Below, piece after piece: positions 8,930 through 18,125 of a stretch of 64,000 nt of DNA. Source of the stretch: a virus. The stretch is taken from IMG/VR virus record IMGVR_UViG_3300043777_000102, positions 1-64,000 of that record; one strand, given 5' to 3'. How positions within the stretch are numbered: the stretch's first letter is position 1; the number at the start of each line of letters is the position of its first letter. The translations under genes were made by a program, and so were the position numbers. Below the pieces are notes generated by a model. That model ran no database searches and was not told where the DNA came from. It saw only the letters and a list, made by a program, of their open reading frames with translations.

Positions 8930-11800
8930 GTGGCCCGGACGCTTTACCAAATCCACGCTGAGCCGCAGCGCGCCTATAAGACGATCACGTTCAATTCGTC
9001 GGGGCATTTCACGGTCCCGCAGGACTGGAACAACAACGACTTCACGATCGACGGGTGGGGGCCGGGTGGTAACTCGGCTGCTGGCACCACGACGGGTGCC
9101 GGCGGCGCTGGCGGTTCTGGTGGGTGGTCGCGGCTCGACCCTCGGGTAACGCCGCACACCCTGATCCCGGGCACGACCTACCAGGTCGTCATCGGCGCGG
9201 CCGGGTCTGGCACCGCGACGTCGCTTGGTGCGCTGCTGGTTGCCAACGCGGGCGGCAACGCTTCGGGGATCACCGGCGGCACGGGCGCGACCGCGGGCAC
9301 GGGGGACCAGACGCGGGCCGGCACGACGGGGGCGGCGGGTACCTCACTCCTCGTTGGTGGTGCCGGCGGCACAGGCGCCCCAGGGCCGCTCGGGTTGGGC
9401 GCGGCAGGAGGGGCCTCGGCAACCTCAAACACCGGTGGCAACGGCGGCGGCGGCGCGGACGGTGGTTCTGTTGGATCACAGTCGGCCATCAACGTCGGGG
9501 GCAACGGGGGCAACAACGCATCGGGGGCCGGGAGCGGCGCTGGTGGGCCCAGCAACAACACCTCCGGGTCTCCCGGCACGCTCGGCGGCGGCGGTGGGGG
9601 CGCTGGCGCCGGGGGTGCTGGCGTCGGTGGCATCGGCAGCGCGGCAGCGTCGGGCGCCGGGTCGGGCGGCGGTGGTGGAGCGGACAGCGGATCGACCTCC
9701 AACCACGGTGGAGCGGCCGGCGGCTATGGCGCGTCTGGTGGCGCTGGCGGCGCGGGCACGACCTCGGGTGGCGCTGCCGGTGCGTCCGCCGCCGGCGGCA
9801 TCATCATCACGTACCTGCCGACGACGAACCAAGAGTTCACCGTCGCGAGTTGGTCGCCGGTCCTCGACATCCCGCAGATGCAGCCGGTCGGCTTGCGGGC
9901 GTGGCTGCAAGAGTTCGGGACCGGCCAGCCTGTAATACCGCCGGCGTCGCTGCCGCGGCTTGGCTGGCGCGAGCCGCTGTCCGAGCCACCGGTTCGGCCG
10001 TGGCTTCTGGCTGCCCAGCAGCAGGTGTGGGGCGGCCCGGTCGCGCCCGCAACAGTTGTCGTTACCGTCAACCTTGGTTGGTTTGAGCCGCTGTCTGAGC
10101 CGGTGCGGCTCCCTGCCGCGCTGCCCGCCAGCGAGCAGAGGGCCGATACCGAGCCTGTGCGGCCACCGCAGCCCCCCGTCCAGTTCTACGAGCCGCTGTC
10201 GGAGCCCTACCCGGCGACGCGCGGGCTCCCAGCGACTGAGCAACAGGCATGGGCCGGGCCGATCGCTCCACCGCAGCCGCCGGCGCAGTTCTTCGAGGCG
10301 CTGAGCGAGCCTGTCCGTCAGCCGGTCGCGCTACCTGCCGATCAGCAGCAGTTCGCTGCGGCACCCGTCGCGCCGCCTGTCGCGCCTCTGTTCCCACATG
10401 AGCCGCTCAGTGAGCCGACGCCGCGGCCGTGGTTGCTGACCGCACAACAGCAGGCCTGGACAGGACCAATCGCTCCGGTCAGCGCCGCGGTCACGGTCAG
10501 CATTGGCTGGTACGGTCCGCTGTCCGAGCCGGTCCGGTTCGCCTCGTTCCTGACGGCCTGGCACGTCGCCGCGGCCGGCCCTGTGGCGCCCCCGCAGCCG
10601 CCCGCTCAGTTTTTTGAGCCACTATCGGAACCGCCCGGCAGACCGTGGCTCCCAGCGGCTCAGCAGATTGCCTGGACAGGACCGCAGATCGCGCCGGCCG
10701 CGCCCGCACCGGCGATCAAATATGAACCGTTGTCCGAACCGCCCCTGCGGCCATGGCTGCTTCCGGCGCAGCAACAGGCGTGGACCGGCCCGGCGACTAA
10801 GCCGATCTACCCGGTCAAGCTCTACCCGCCGCTCAATGAGCCGCCGACACGACCCTGGCTGCCGGTCACTCAGCAGCGCGCCTACACCGGGCCAGAACTG
10901 TCGCAACCGAACAAGGTGCCCCCGCTCGGCTGGTTGGTTGGTCTGAGCGAACCTGTCCGTCAGCCGCTTGGATTGCTCGCCTGCCAGCAGCTTGTGTGGG
11001 CCAGCGAGATCATCATCCCGCCGCCGCCGGAGCCAGTCACGCCGCCGACGCTCGGCTCTTGGCGCGGCCAAGTCGGGATCAACTGGCTCGGGATGGCGCT
11101 GGTGGGTGACGCGTACACCGGCGTGATGGGTCTGTCGGACTTCGGCTCATTCACCGAGTACGGCAACACCATGCGGTTGCTGGTGACGAGCCCGCCGATC
11201 CACGAGGACCGCAGGCGCGTTTTCATCCGCCGGTTCGAGGTCGATGTGCAGAGCGGCGTCGGCACCGCAGCGGTCACGCAGTCGCGTGGTGGGCCCGGGC
11301 CAGTGTCGATCATGGTGTCATGGAGCGCGGTGCCGACGCCGCCGTCCCCGGTCACCGTTCTGTCCTACACGCTGCAATGGTCGCCACATGGGTTGAACCA
11401 GTGGCAGACGATCACCGGCCTCGGGCTGACCGCGACGATCAGCAACCTGACGTCAGGTGCGACCTACGACTTCCAGGTGGCGGCGCTCTACAGCAACGGC
11501 CAAGGGCCTTGGTCATCTATCGCCATTGGCGGCCCATGCCTCGGCGCGCCGGCGGGCACCTTCACGATCCCGGCGGCGACCAACCCCAACCTGATGCTGG
11601 ACTGGTCCGGCAATGGCGGCATGACCTGGAGCGAACAGAACATCTGGCGGCAGATGGGCGCCGTCGGGCAGTACAAGCGCCGCCTGCGGTGGCTGAATCT
11701 CGGGCAGTCGCGGTCCTGGGTGCTGCGTTTGACCTGCACGGACCCGGTGCGCCGTGCGATCATCGGCACCTATCTCGACGTCGGCGTGGGAGGGATGTGA
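8930..11800 (+). CDS. Large modular appendage protein: Gly-rich, LSEP repeats, split gp10-type C-terminus with FN3
   Basis: 956 aa, GTG start. Residues about 45-290 are extremely Gly/Ala-rich. Residues about 344-705 hold ten units of 35-38 aa, consensus roughly E-P-L-S-E-P-x-R-x-P..L..A-x-Q-Q-x-A-W-x-G-P. Residues about 708-956 match the missing C-terminal half of the gp10-like neck protein (GSWRGQ, ALVGDAY, FEVDVQSGVG, then NPNLMLDWSGNGG, VLRLTCTDPVRRAIIGTYLD), with an FN3 domain (about 790-880) inserted inside it. The Gly-rich part resembles adhesin or collagen-like shafts. Probably a tail- or neck-attached fibre; this is inference. Confidence 0.75.
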   Translation: MARTLYQIHAEPQRAYKTITFNSSGHFTVPQDWNNNDFTIDGWGPGGNSAAGTTTGAGGAGGSGGWSRLDPRVTPHTLIPGTTYQVVIGAAGSGTATSLGALLVANAGGNASGITGGTGATAGTGDQTRAGTTGAAGTSLLVGGAGGTGAPGPLGLGAAGGASATSNTGGNGGGGADGGSVGSQSAINVGGNGGNNASGAGSGAGGPSNNTSGSPGTLGGGGGGAGAGGAGVGGIGSAAASGAGSGGGGGADSGSTSNHGGAAGGYGASGGAGGAGTTSGGAAGASAAGGIIITYLPTTNQEFTVASWSPVLDIPQMQPVGLRAWLQEFGTGQPVIPPASLPRLGWREPLSEPPVRPWLLAAQQQVWGGPVAPATVVVTVNLGWFEPLSEPVRLPAALPASEQRADTEPVRPPQPPVQFYEPLSEPYPATRGLPATEQQAWAGPIAPPQPPAQFFEALSEPVRQPVALPADQQQFAAAPVAPPVAPLFPHEPLSEPTPRPWLLTAQQQAWTGPIAPVSAAVTVSIGWYGPLSEPVRFASFLTAWHVAAAGPVAPPQPPAQFFEPLSEPPGRPWLPAAQQIAWTGPQIAPAAPAPAIKYEPLSEPPLRPWLLPAQQQAWTGPATKPIYPVKLYPPLNEPPTRPWLPVTQQRAYTGPELSQPNKVPPLGWLVGLSEPVRQPLGLLACQQLVWASEIIIPPPPEPVTPPTLGSWRGQVGINWLGMALVGDAYTGVMGLSDFGSFTEYGNTMRLLVTSPPIHEDRRRVFIRRFEVDVQSGVGTAAVTQSRGGPGPVSIMVSWSAVPTPPSPVTVLSYTLQWSPHGLNQWQTITGLGLTATISNLTSGATYDFQVAALYSNGQGPWSSIAIGGPCLGAPAGTFTIPAATNPNLMLDWSGNGGMTWSEQNIWRQMGAVGQYKRRLRWLNLGQSRSWVLRLTCTDPVRRAIIGTYLDVGVGGM
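9959..11046 (+). repeat. Ten tandem LSEP coding repeats
   Basis: Tandem in-frame repeats of about 105-114 bases inside the 956-aa gene. Each has a PLSEP-type core (LNEP or ALSEP in some) and a downstream Q-Q-x-A-W-x-G-P element. Two further copies open the protein at 13011, and a half copy ends the protein at 8608, so the unit has spread over three genes. Confidence 0.85.
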
Positions 11801-11803
11801 GCC

Positions 11804-13018
11804 GTGGGCGCGTTCAGTGGGCACCAATACTGGGGCATCACCACCACTGCGACCGGTGGGAACACGCCAGTTTCCATCGGGTCGGTTGCATTTCGCGTTA
11901 CGTCGGGCGGCGCATCGCAGACTATGGGGCCGGCTGCATCCGCGGAGATATCAGGCTCCGACGGCATGGCGTATCAGGCCTTTGACGGCAGCTCGACGAC
12001 CTGGTGGGTCACTAGTTCCGGGACGCAGTGGATCGGCTGGTATTTCGGCGCGCTGGGCGCGCAGGTCGTCTACGAGTTCGCGGTCACGGTGCCGAGCACG
12101 GGATTTGCGTACGACTTCGGGCCGGGCACGTTCAACCTCGACTATTCGGATGACGGATCGAGCTGGACCACGGGCGCCTCGTTTAGCGGCATCACATGGT
12201 CATCCGGGCAGACGCAGACCTTCGCCACCGGCGCCGCGTCGGCGCACCTGTACTGGCGCATCAACACCAGCGCAACGCAGGAGGGTGTGGGGTCGGCCAT
12301 CTACATCGCTAACATCGCGCTGCACGCCACGTCCGGAGGGGCGAACCTAGTTCAAGGGACGGCGACCGCCACCAGCGTCCTGACCAATTCCAACACCGAT
12401 TCCGCATCAAGCGCGGCGGAGTTCGCGCCGGTCGTGGGCTCGTGGCAGGCCAACACCGGTGTCTCGGCAGCGTCCTGGTATTACAACTTCGGCGCCGGTC
12501 TGACGCCCAATATCGTCGAGGTCGCTATGACCGGCGCCGGAGGGGCAAACGCAAACGACTCGCAGAGCCCGACCGCATTTTCGGTGATCTACTCCGACGA
12601 CGGCGTGACCTGGTACACGGCCTATTCCTTTTCTGGCGTCACCTGGTCATCGAAGTATCAGGTCCGAGTATTCGACATTCCGCAGCCGCCGAACACACCC
12701 GTTGATCTGTCCGTCGGAAGCGCCACAAACGCAAGCCTGACGGCCTCATGGGTGGACGGCGGCGGGGGGACGACCGTTTCCTATACGCTGCAATACCGCG
12801 TGACCGGCACGGGGCCGTGGACGCAGATCACTGGAATTGTCGGGCTGAGCCAGTACGTCTTTCCGCTCCTGTCGGGGACCGAGTACGACTTCCAGGTGCA
12901 AGCGGTGAACGCGGCGGGCAGCAGCGCCTTCACCGCGACGGTCAACGGCACTACGCTCGCCTTCACACCGGTCTACCCGACGAATCTCGCGACCGCCTGC
13001 GTGGTCCCCGTTGGCTGA
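11804..13018 (+). CDS. Putative carbohydrate-binding tail protein (two F5/8-like domains plus FN3)
   Basis: 404 aa, GTG start. Two similar beta-sandwich units (about 1-170 and 175-285), each with a YSDDGxxW motif followed by FSGxTWSS, resemble F5/8 type C (discoidin-like) domains that bind sugars. Residues about 287-390 are an FN3 domain (LTASWVDGG, YTLQYRV, YDFQVQAVNAAGSS). It lies between the two proteins that carry the displaced gp10 C-terminal module. Likely receptor binding; the exact ligand is unknown. Confidence 0.72.
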   Translation: MGAFSGHQYWGITTTATGGNTPVSIGSVAFRVTSGGASQTMGPAASAEISGSDGMAYQAFDGSSTTWWVTSSGTQWIGWYFGALGAQVVYEFAVTVPSTGFAYDFGPGTFNLDYSDDGSSWTTGASFSGITWSSGQTQTFATGAASAHLYWRINTSATQEGVGSAIYIANIALHATSGGANLVQGTATATSVLTNSNTDSASSAAEFAPVVGSWQANTGVSAASWYYNFGAGLTPNIVEVAMTGAGGANANDSQSPTAFSVIYSDDGVTWYTAYSFSGVTWSSKYQVRVFDIPQPPNTPVDLSVGSATNASLTASWVDGGGGTTVSYTLQYRVTGTGPWTQITGIVGLSQYVFPLLSGTEYDFQVQAVNAAGSSAFTATVNGTTLAFTPVYPTNLATACVVPVG

Positions 13019-13991
13019 TCTCGGTTACATCTCCTGGTTCGAGCCGCTCAGCCTGCCAGTGCGGCAGGTTCCGGGGCTCCCCGCGGTCGAGCAGCTTGCG
13101 TTTGCCCGCGGCTTCTACCCGCTGCCGGCGCCCTATTTGCCGTCGTGGTTCGAGGCGCTGTCCGAGCCGCGGCGCTACCCGCCGATCCTGATCCCGGGCC
13201 AGCAGCGCTTCGACTTCCGGCCGATCGCCGCGCCGCCGATCTCGGCGCCTGGAGTGCCCATCGACCTCTATGGGACGCCGGTCGCGACCTCGATCAACGT
13301 GTTCTGGACGCCGGGCGGCGGGGACGCATGGACCAGCTTCACGCTGCAATGGCGGCTGCTCGGCGCGTCGTCATGGAACACCGTCACCGGCATCCTGACG
13401 ACGTCATACGTCATCACTGGGCTGACCGCGGATACCAGCTACCAGATCCAGGTCGAGGCGCTGAACACGGCTGGCGCCAGCGCGTTCGCCGGGCCGATCA
13501 CGGTCACTACCCTGACGCCACCGTCGCCGGTCCAGGTGCCGACGCTTGGGGCCTGGCGCGGGGTCTGCGGAATCAACTGGCTGGGCTTCGCGCTGGTGGG
13601 AGACGGCTTCTCCAATGTGCTCGGCCGGTCCGACTTCGCCAACTTCACGGAGTACGGGAACACCATGCGGCTCCTGGTCACGTCGCCGCCGATCCAGGGC
13701 AACCGATACCGGATGTTCATCCGCAAATTCGAGGTAGAGGTCCAGGCCGGCGTGGGCGATACCGCGGCGCCGAACCCGCAGATGATGCTCGACTACTCGC
13801 GCGACGCCGGGGAGACCTTCGGGCCGCTGATCATCTGGCGGTCCATGGGCGTGACCGGCGACTACACAGCGCGGCTTCGGTGGCTGTCGCTCGGCTCGTC
13901 GCGCGAGTGGGTGCTTCGGCTGACATGCACCGATCCGGTCAGGCGCGCTATCATCGGGACGTATCTGGACGCCAAGGAGGGCACCGGCTGA
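13011..13991 (+). CDS. Modular protein: two LSEP repeats, FN3, intact gp10-type C-terminal domain
   Basis: 326 aa, TTG start overlapping the previous stop by 8 bases. Residues 1-80 are two LSEP-type repeats, about 84-180 an FN3 domain, and about 183-326 a continuous gp10-family C-terminal domain (AWRGVCG, ALVGDGF, RMFIRKFEVEVQAGVG, MMLDYSRDAGE, RLTCTDPVRRAIIGTYLD). Unlike the copy at 8930-11800, the gp10 part here is not interrupted. It may supply the half missing from the gp10-like protein at 4419-5963. Confidence 0.78.
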   Translation: MADLGYISWFEPLSLPVRQVPGLPAVEQLAFARGFYPLPAPYLPSWFEALSEPRRYPPILIPGQQRFDFRPIAAPPISAPGVPIDLYGTPVATSINVFWTPGGGDAWTSFTLQWRLLGASSWNTVTGILTTSYVITGLTADTSYQIQVEALNTAGASAFAGPITVTTLTPPSPVQVPTLGAWRGVCGINWLGFALVGDGFSNVLGRSDFANFTEYGNTMRLLVTSPPIQGNRYRMFIRKFEVEVQAGVGDTAAPNPQMMLDYSRDAGETFGPLIIWRSMGVTGDYTARLRWLSLGSSREWVLRLTCTDPVRRAIIGTYLDAKEGTG

Positions 13992-14173
13992 TGGGCACTG
14001 CAGCGGATCGAGATGCCGCCATTCGGCGCGCGCTCATGCGAGAGGCTCACCGAATGGTCTGGGAATGTCGTGGACGTGCCGCGAGATGTCGCTTGGGGTA
14101 CTGGGTTGCATTGGCCCGCTACGCCCTGGCGAGAATGGAGCGGGGCCTCTGGCGCACGCTGACGGGCTGCTGA
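13991..14173 (+). CDS. Small basic protein, 60 aa
   Basis: Arg-rich helical peptide (MGTAADRDAAIRRALMREA; later YALARMERGLWR). Start and stop each share one base with the neighbours (TGATG), which supports translation. No domain recognised. Confidence 0.6.
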   Translation: MGTAADRDAAIRRALMREAHRMVWECRGRAARCRLGYWVALARYALARMERGLWRTLTGC

Positions 14174-14388
14174 TGTCCACCACGACCAGCACGCCGCAGA
14201 CCCAGCCGCCGCAGGGCCAGCCAATCGCGGACACGACGACCGGCAACCCGACGATGCAGATGGTCCAGTGGATGCAGCGCATCCAGAACCAAGTGAACTT
14301 CCTCACGGCGCAGAACACGTCGCTCCAGGCTGCGGTGACCGCGTTGCAGAGTCCCGCGGCCGGCAGCGTCACGACCGGGACCGGCTGA
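14173..14388 (+). CDS. Small coiled-coil protein, 71 aa
   Basis: Pro/Thr/Gln-rich N-terminus followed by a heptad-like helix (MQMVQWMQRIQNQVNFLTAQ). ATG overlaps the preceding TGA by one base. Probably a small trimeric or dimeric structural factor; function unknown. Confidence 0.6.
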   Translation: MSTTTSTPQTQPPQGQPIADTTTGNPTMQMVQWMQRIQNQVNFLTAQNTSLQAAVTALQSPAAGSVTTGTG

Positions 14389-14465
14389 CAGCGTTGGCGC
14401 GCGGCGCGATCCCGCGCTATCGTGCGTGAGAGGCCCAGCAGCGCCCACACCGCCGGAGCGCCGCG

Positions 14466-15053
14466 ATGGCTGCCTTGCCCCCCTGCCTGGTGATCGGGAC
14501 GCCGCGTAGCCGCACGGCATGGCTGAGCGCCTTCCTGAGCACACCTGAGCGGCCTTTCGTCCATGAGCCGTCGGTGCACTGGAAGGGACTGGGCGACCTG
14601 TACGGCTTCCTCGACGGCGCCGGGTGCGCCAGCGACTCGGGCCTGACCCTGTTCTGGAAAGAGGCTGTGGCGCACCGGCCCGACACGCGGCTGATCGTAG
14701 TGCGGCGCGACCCTGTCGCCGTGACGGCGAGCTTCCTGCGGATCGGCTTCCCGGCTCAGCAGAAGATGGACCTGTACCAAGGCGTCTATCGCATCTGGCG
14801 CGAGGCCGTGGTCGCCTCAGCGCACCACTATGCGATGACCGTGCCGTTCAACAACATGCGGAGAGCGAGCATCTGCGGCGCGATCTACCGGCAGGCGCAC
14901 TGGACGAAGGCGCCGCGGGGCTACGTTGGTCCCTGGCTCGGGCAGAACATCCAAGCTGACATGGCGACGCAGTTGGCCGCGGCGGCTGCCAACGCGACCG
15001 GCTTCCCGGCGCTCCTGCAAGCCCGACTGCATCCCGTGATGGAGGCGGCCTGA
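14466..15053 (+). CDS. Sulfotransferase-like protein
   Basis: 195 aa. GTPRSRTAWLS (11-21) is the 5'-phosphosulfate (PSB) loop of PAPS-dependent sulfotransferases, and VVRRDPVAVTASF (about 77-90) resembles the 3'-phosphate-binding loop. It would move sulfate from PAPS onto an unknown acceptor, perhaps a glycan. It sits alone among virion genes after a 77-base gap, like a moron gene. An alternative is a P-loop protein that has lost activity. Confidence 0.7.
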   Translation: MAALPPCLVIGTPRSRTAWLSAFLSTPERPFVHEPSVHWKGLGDLYGFLDGAGCASDSGLTLFWKEAVAHRPDTRLIVVRRDPVAVTASFLRIGFPAQQKMDLYQGVYRIWREAVVASAHHYAMTVPFNNMRRASICGAIYRQAHWTKAPRGYVGPWLGQNIQADMATQLAAAAANATGFPALLQARLHPVMEAA

Positions 15054-15054
15054 C

Positions 15055-15828
15055 ATGCCCTGGATCGGTGGCGCGATCGCGGCTGGCGGGTCACTGCTCA
15101 GCGGCATCATGGGATCAAATGCGGCGAACAAGGCCGCACAGGAGGAGGTCGCCCAGCAGCAGCAGGCCCTCCAATTCCAGCAGAGCGTGTACGGCCAGAC
15201 CGTCCAGAACCTCTCGCCCTACGTCGCCAGCGGCAACACGGCGCTGCAATCCGTCATGGGACTGCTCGGCCTCGGCGGCACCGGGCAGAACGCCAATGCA
15301 GCGACCGCATTCAAGGGCTTCACCGGCACGCCGTTCTACCAATTCCCGTTGCAGCAGGGGAACCTCGCGCTGAACCGGCAGCTCGCGTCGGCAGGCCTGA
15401 CCGGCTCGGGTGCGGCGCTCAAGGACGCGACGGCGTACAACCAAGGCTACGCCAGCCAGGGCCTCGGGTCGTACCTGCAGCAGCTTCTTGGCCTGTCGAA
15501 CCAGGGCGAGAACGCGGCGGCGCTGCAAGGAAGCCAGGGAAATGTGGCGAGCGGCACCCTGGCAAGCCTTCTGACAGGCATCGGCCAGTCGCAGGCGTCG
15601 GGGACCATGGGGTCGTTTAACGCCTTGAACCAAGGATTCCAGGGCGCCTCCGGATCGCTGCTCGGCAACAACAACGGCACGATTGGCGGCCCTAACAGCG
15701 CCATTGGCAGCCTTTTCAGTCAGATCGGTGGTCTGTTCTCGCCGCAGTCCGGGTCGGCCTACCAGATGCTGCCAGCCGCACAGAACCCAAGCTATGGGGG
15801 CGCCGCACCGGCGGGCGGTCTGACGTGA
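15055..15828 (+). CDS. Ejection / internal virion protein (P22 gp7-like position)
   Basis: 257 aa. The N-terminal glycine-zipper hydrophobic stretch (GGAIAAGGSLLSGIMGSNAA) followed by a Gln-rich helix is typical of phage DNA-transfer proteins. The middle (ASAGLTGSGAALKDATAYN) is also seen in such proteins. First of three consecutive ejection-type genes; it overlaps the next by 4 bases. Confidence 0.72.
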   Translation: MPWIGGAIAAGGSLLSGIMGSNAANKAAQEEVAQQQQALQFQQSVYGQTVQNLSPYVASGNTALQSVMGLLGLGGTGQNANAATAFKGFTGTPFYQFPLQQGNLALNRQLASAGLTGSGAALKDATAYNQGYASQGLGSYLQQLLGLSNQGENAAALQGSQGNVASGTLASLLTGIGQSQASGTMGSFNALNQGFQGASGSLLGNNNGTIGGPNSAIGSLFSQIGGLFSPQSGSAYQMLPAAQNPSYGGAAPAGGLT

Positions 15829-18125
15829 GCGGCTACACCGGCAACGCGACCCCGCTGGACGTTGGGACGACCTTCGGGCCGCTCGACGCGCTGGCGAAGT
15901 GGGGGCAGGTCCAGCAGCAGGGCGCGCAGACGTCGCTGCTCGGGGAGCAAGCAACCGCCGCTCAGATCGCCAACCAGCGCAACCAGATGCTGCTCGGATT
16001 GTTCGGTGGGGCGATCAACGGTGGGCAGCCAGGGATTCCGAATGGCGGCGGAAGCGCGCTACCAGGGGCGGCGTCGGGGGGCAGTGCTCTACCAGCAGGT
16101 CTTCCGCCGGGCATTCCTCCGCCGCAGCAGGTCAGCACGTCGGGCGCTATCGGGACATCCTTCGGTCCGCCAGTGACCCCGATGCAGTATGCGACCGCGG
16201 TCGCGGCAGCGATGAACGGCGGCGACTTCAATGGCTCGATCGCCAAGGCGATCACCGTCAACCACCAGATCATCGCCTCCACGCTCGCGCAGGCCGGGAA
16301 CCCGAACGACCCTGACCCGGCCAAGGCCGCACAGGCACAGCAGGCGATCCGCGTTGCGGCGGCCGATCTCCAGAGACAAGGGCTGATCGGTGACGCAGGC
16401 TACCAAGCCCTGAACCGCGACCCTGGCCACGCATTGCTGACGATCAAGGCGATGGGCGACCCGAACAACCAGATCAATATCGCTCTGGAGGAGGCCAAGG
16501 CCGGTCTCTCGCAGAACAACAGCGGGCAGTACGGGCCGAACGCTGGCGCCAATGCCGCGCAAGCCCAACTCGCCAGCAGCAAAGCTATTGCCGGTCGCAC
16601 GGGCGAGTCGGTCACGGTCAAGGTCCCGGGGCCCGGCAACACCATCGTCGAACAGCAGGCTCGGGTCATGCCAGACGGCTCGTACGTCGGCCTCAACGGC
16701 AAGCCGCTGGTCGGCGCGATCCCGGTCGCCGGGGCTTCCAGCGCAACTGCCGGACCGGCGGGCTCGTTCGACGCTCTGCCGCCAGCACAGCAGGCTATGG
16801 TCAAGCAGGTCGCCGCGGCGCATGGCGAGGACCCGAACGTGGTCGCGGCGCAGTGGAAGTTGGAGGACGCGACGCGGTTGAACCCGACGGTCGGCGATGG
16901 TGGAAAGAGCTTTGGCCCGCTTCAGATGCAGCAGGGCGCGCTGGACGACTACAACAAGGCGCACGGAACGAACCTCACCCTGGACGACCTTCAGGCATCG
17001 CCGCGCCTCGGCCTGGACGTCGGCACGGATTACCGCGTCTCCCAGGCCAAGGCATTCGGCAACAATCCGGTGCTCGGCGCGATGGCTCACAACTGGGGGC
17101 CGCAGAAGGTTGTCGACTGGCGCGCGGCTGGCTCGGACCCGAACGCCGTCCCGCCGGCCGTGCAACGGTATGTCACGGCGATGTATGGCCCGAACGCGAT
17201 GGGCATGGCGCAGGCGCCGCCCCCCGCCGGAGGCACGCAAGCGGCTGCTGCGGCCACCCCCGCTCCGGCGGCGCCGGCGACGACCGGTATCGGCACCAGC
17301 GCTCCGCAGTTCACGCCCCAGCAGCAGGTCGCGGTCGACCAGGACAAGGCCCTGCTGGCGCACGATGCTCCGCTGGTGGCCGACGCGCAGACCGCGGCCA
17401 TGAAGGCCCAGGGATCGGCTGCCGTGGTGTTGGACCTGCGCCAGCGTGCGGCGTCAGATCCAGCAGCATTCGGAAGCGCCGGCGACTGGCGCACCTCGAT
17501 CGGCAACACCCTGGCGACCTTCGGCCCTCAGTGGGCGCAGGACTTCGCCAAGTGGTCCACGGACAACAAGATCGACCCCTCGACTACCGCGGGGCGCCAG
17601 GCGATGGGCAAGGAGTTTTTCAGCCTGGTGACCAATGCTGAGCAGCAGCTTGGCGGCCGGCCGGGGGCGATGCTGACACAGTACTTCTCCAAGGCGATGC
17701 CGAACATCAACATGCAGGGCGACGCCGTGAAGGAGATGCTGAATTTCGTCCTGGTCGGCAACCAGATGGCCCGCGACTACGGCCAGGGCGCGGCGGCGCA
17801 CTTCAACGCCGCGAGCGCAGCTTTCCCGGCGCAGGATCCGCTGACAGATCGGTACAAGCCGCTGACCCAGTACGATGAGCAATGGACGGCGCCGGGCTCG
17901 GTCAGTTCGCCAAACGTCTACGAGGGGGCTTCGAACATCCTGAACGGCCGGCCGTACGACATCTGGTCCAAGGGCCTGACGCGCGCGCAGGCCGCCGACC
18001 AGCAGGCCGAGGCGCTGCGGATCGCGCTGCGGGCTGACCCATCGTTCAAGCTCGGCGCAGGCCAGTTGCCAGCCCGAGCGCCGGCGCCGATCGCGCCGCC
18101 GATGCAGCAGGCGGCCGGTCCCTGA
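15825..18125 (+). CDS. Internal virion protein with lytic transglycosylase domain
   Basis: 766 aa, GTG start. Residues about 320-460 form an SLT-like peptidoglycan lytic transglycosylase domain: VVAAQWKLEDATRLNP with a likely catalytic Glu near 346, then GKSFGPLQM and AMAHNWGP. It would open the cell wall during DNA entry. The long flanks are Gln/Ala-rich helices, as in ejected proteins. It is the only cell-wall enzyme recognised in the window. Confidence 0.75.
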   Translation: MSGYTGNATPLDVGTTFGPLDALAKWGQVQQQGAQTSLLGEQATAAQIANQRNQMLLGLFGGAINGGQPGIPNGGGSALPGAASGGSALPAGLPPGIPPPQQVSTSGAIGTSFGPPVTPMQYATAVAAAMNGGDFNGSIAKAITVNHQIIASTLAQAGNPNDPDPAKAAQAQQAIRVAAADLQRQGLIGDAGYQALNRDPGHALLTIKAMGDPNNQINIALEEAKAGLSQNNSGQYGPNAGANAAQAQLASSKAIAGRTGESVTVKVPGPGNTIVEQQARVMPDGSYVGLNGKPLVGAIPVAGASSATAGPAGSFDALPPAQQAMVKQVAAAHGEDPNVVAAQWKLEDATRLNPTVGDGGKSFGPLQMQQGALDDYNKAHGTNLTLDDLQASPRLGLDVGTDYRVSQAKAFGNNPVLGAMAHNWGPQKVVDWRAAGSDPNAVPPAVQRYVTAMYGPNAMGMAQAPPPAGGTQAAAAATPAPAAPATTGIGTSAPQFTPQQQVAVDQDKALLAHDAPLVADAQTAAMKAQGSAAVVLDLRQRAASDPAAFGSAGDWRTSIGNTLATFGPQWAQDFAKWSTDNKIDPSTTAGRQAMGKEFFSLVTNAEQQLGGRPGAMLTQYFSKAMPNINMQGDAVKEMLNFVLVGNQMARDYGQGAAAHFNAASAAFPAQDPLTDRYKPLTQYDEQWTAPGSVSSPNVYEGASNILNGRPYDIWSKGLTRAQAADQQAEALRIALRADPSFKLGAGQLPARAPAPIAPPMQQAAGP

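Noticed and set aside
9178-10243. Long Pro- and Arg-rich frames antisense or out of frame to the Gly-rich region
   Set aside because: They mirror GC-rich Gly/Ala codons and have no start signals; the rightward 956-aa frame explains the region.
9959-11046. CRISPR-like repeat array
   Set aside because: Repeats are in-frame coding units with no unique spacers and no identical repeats.
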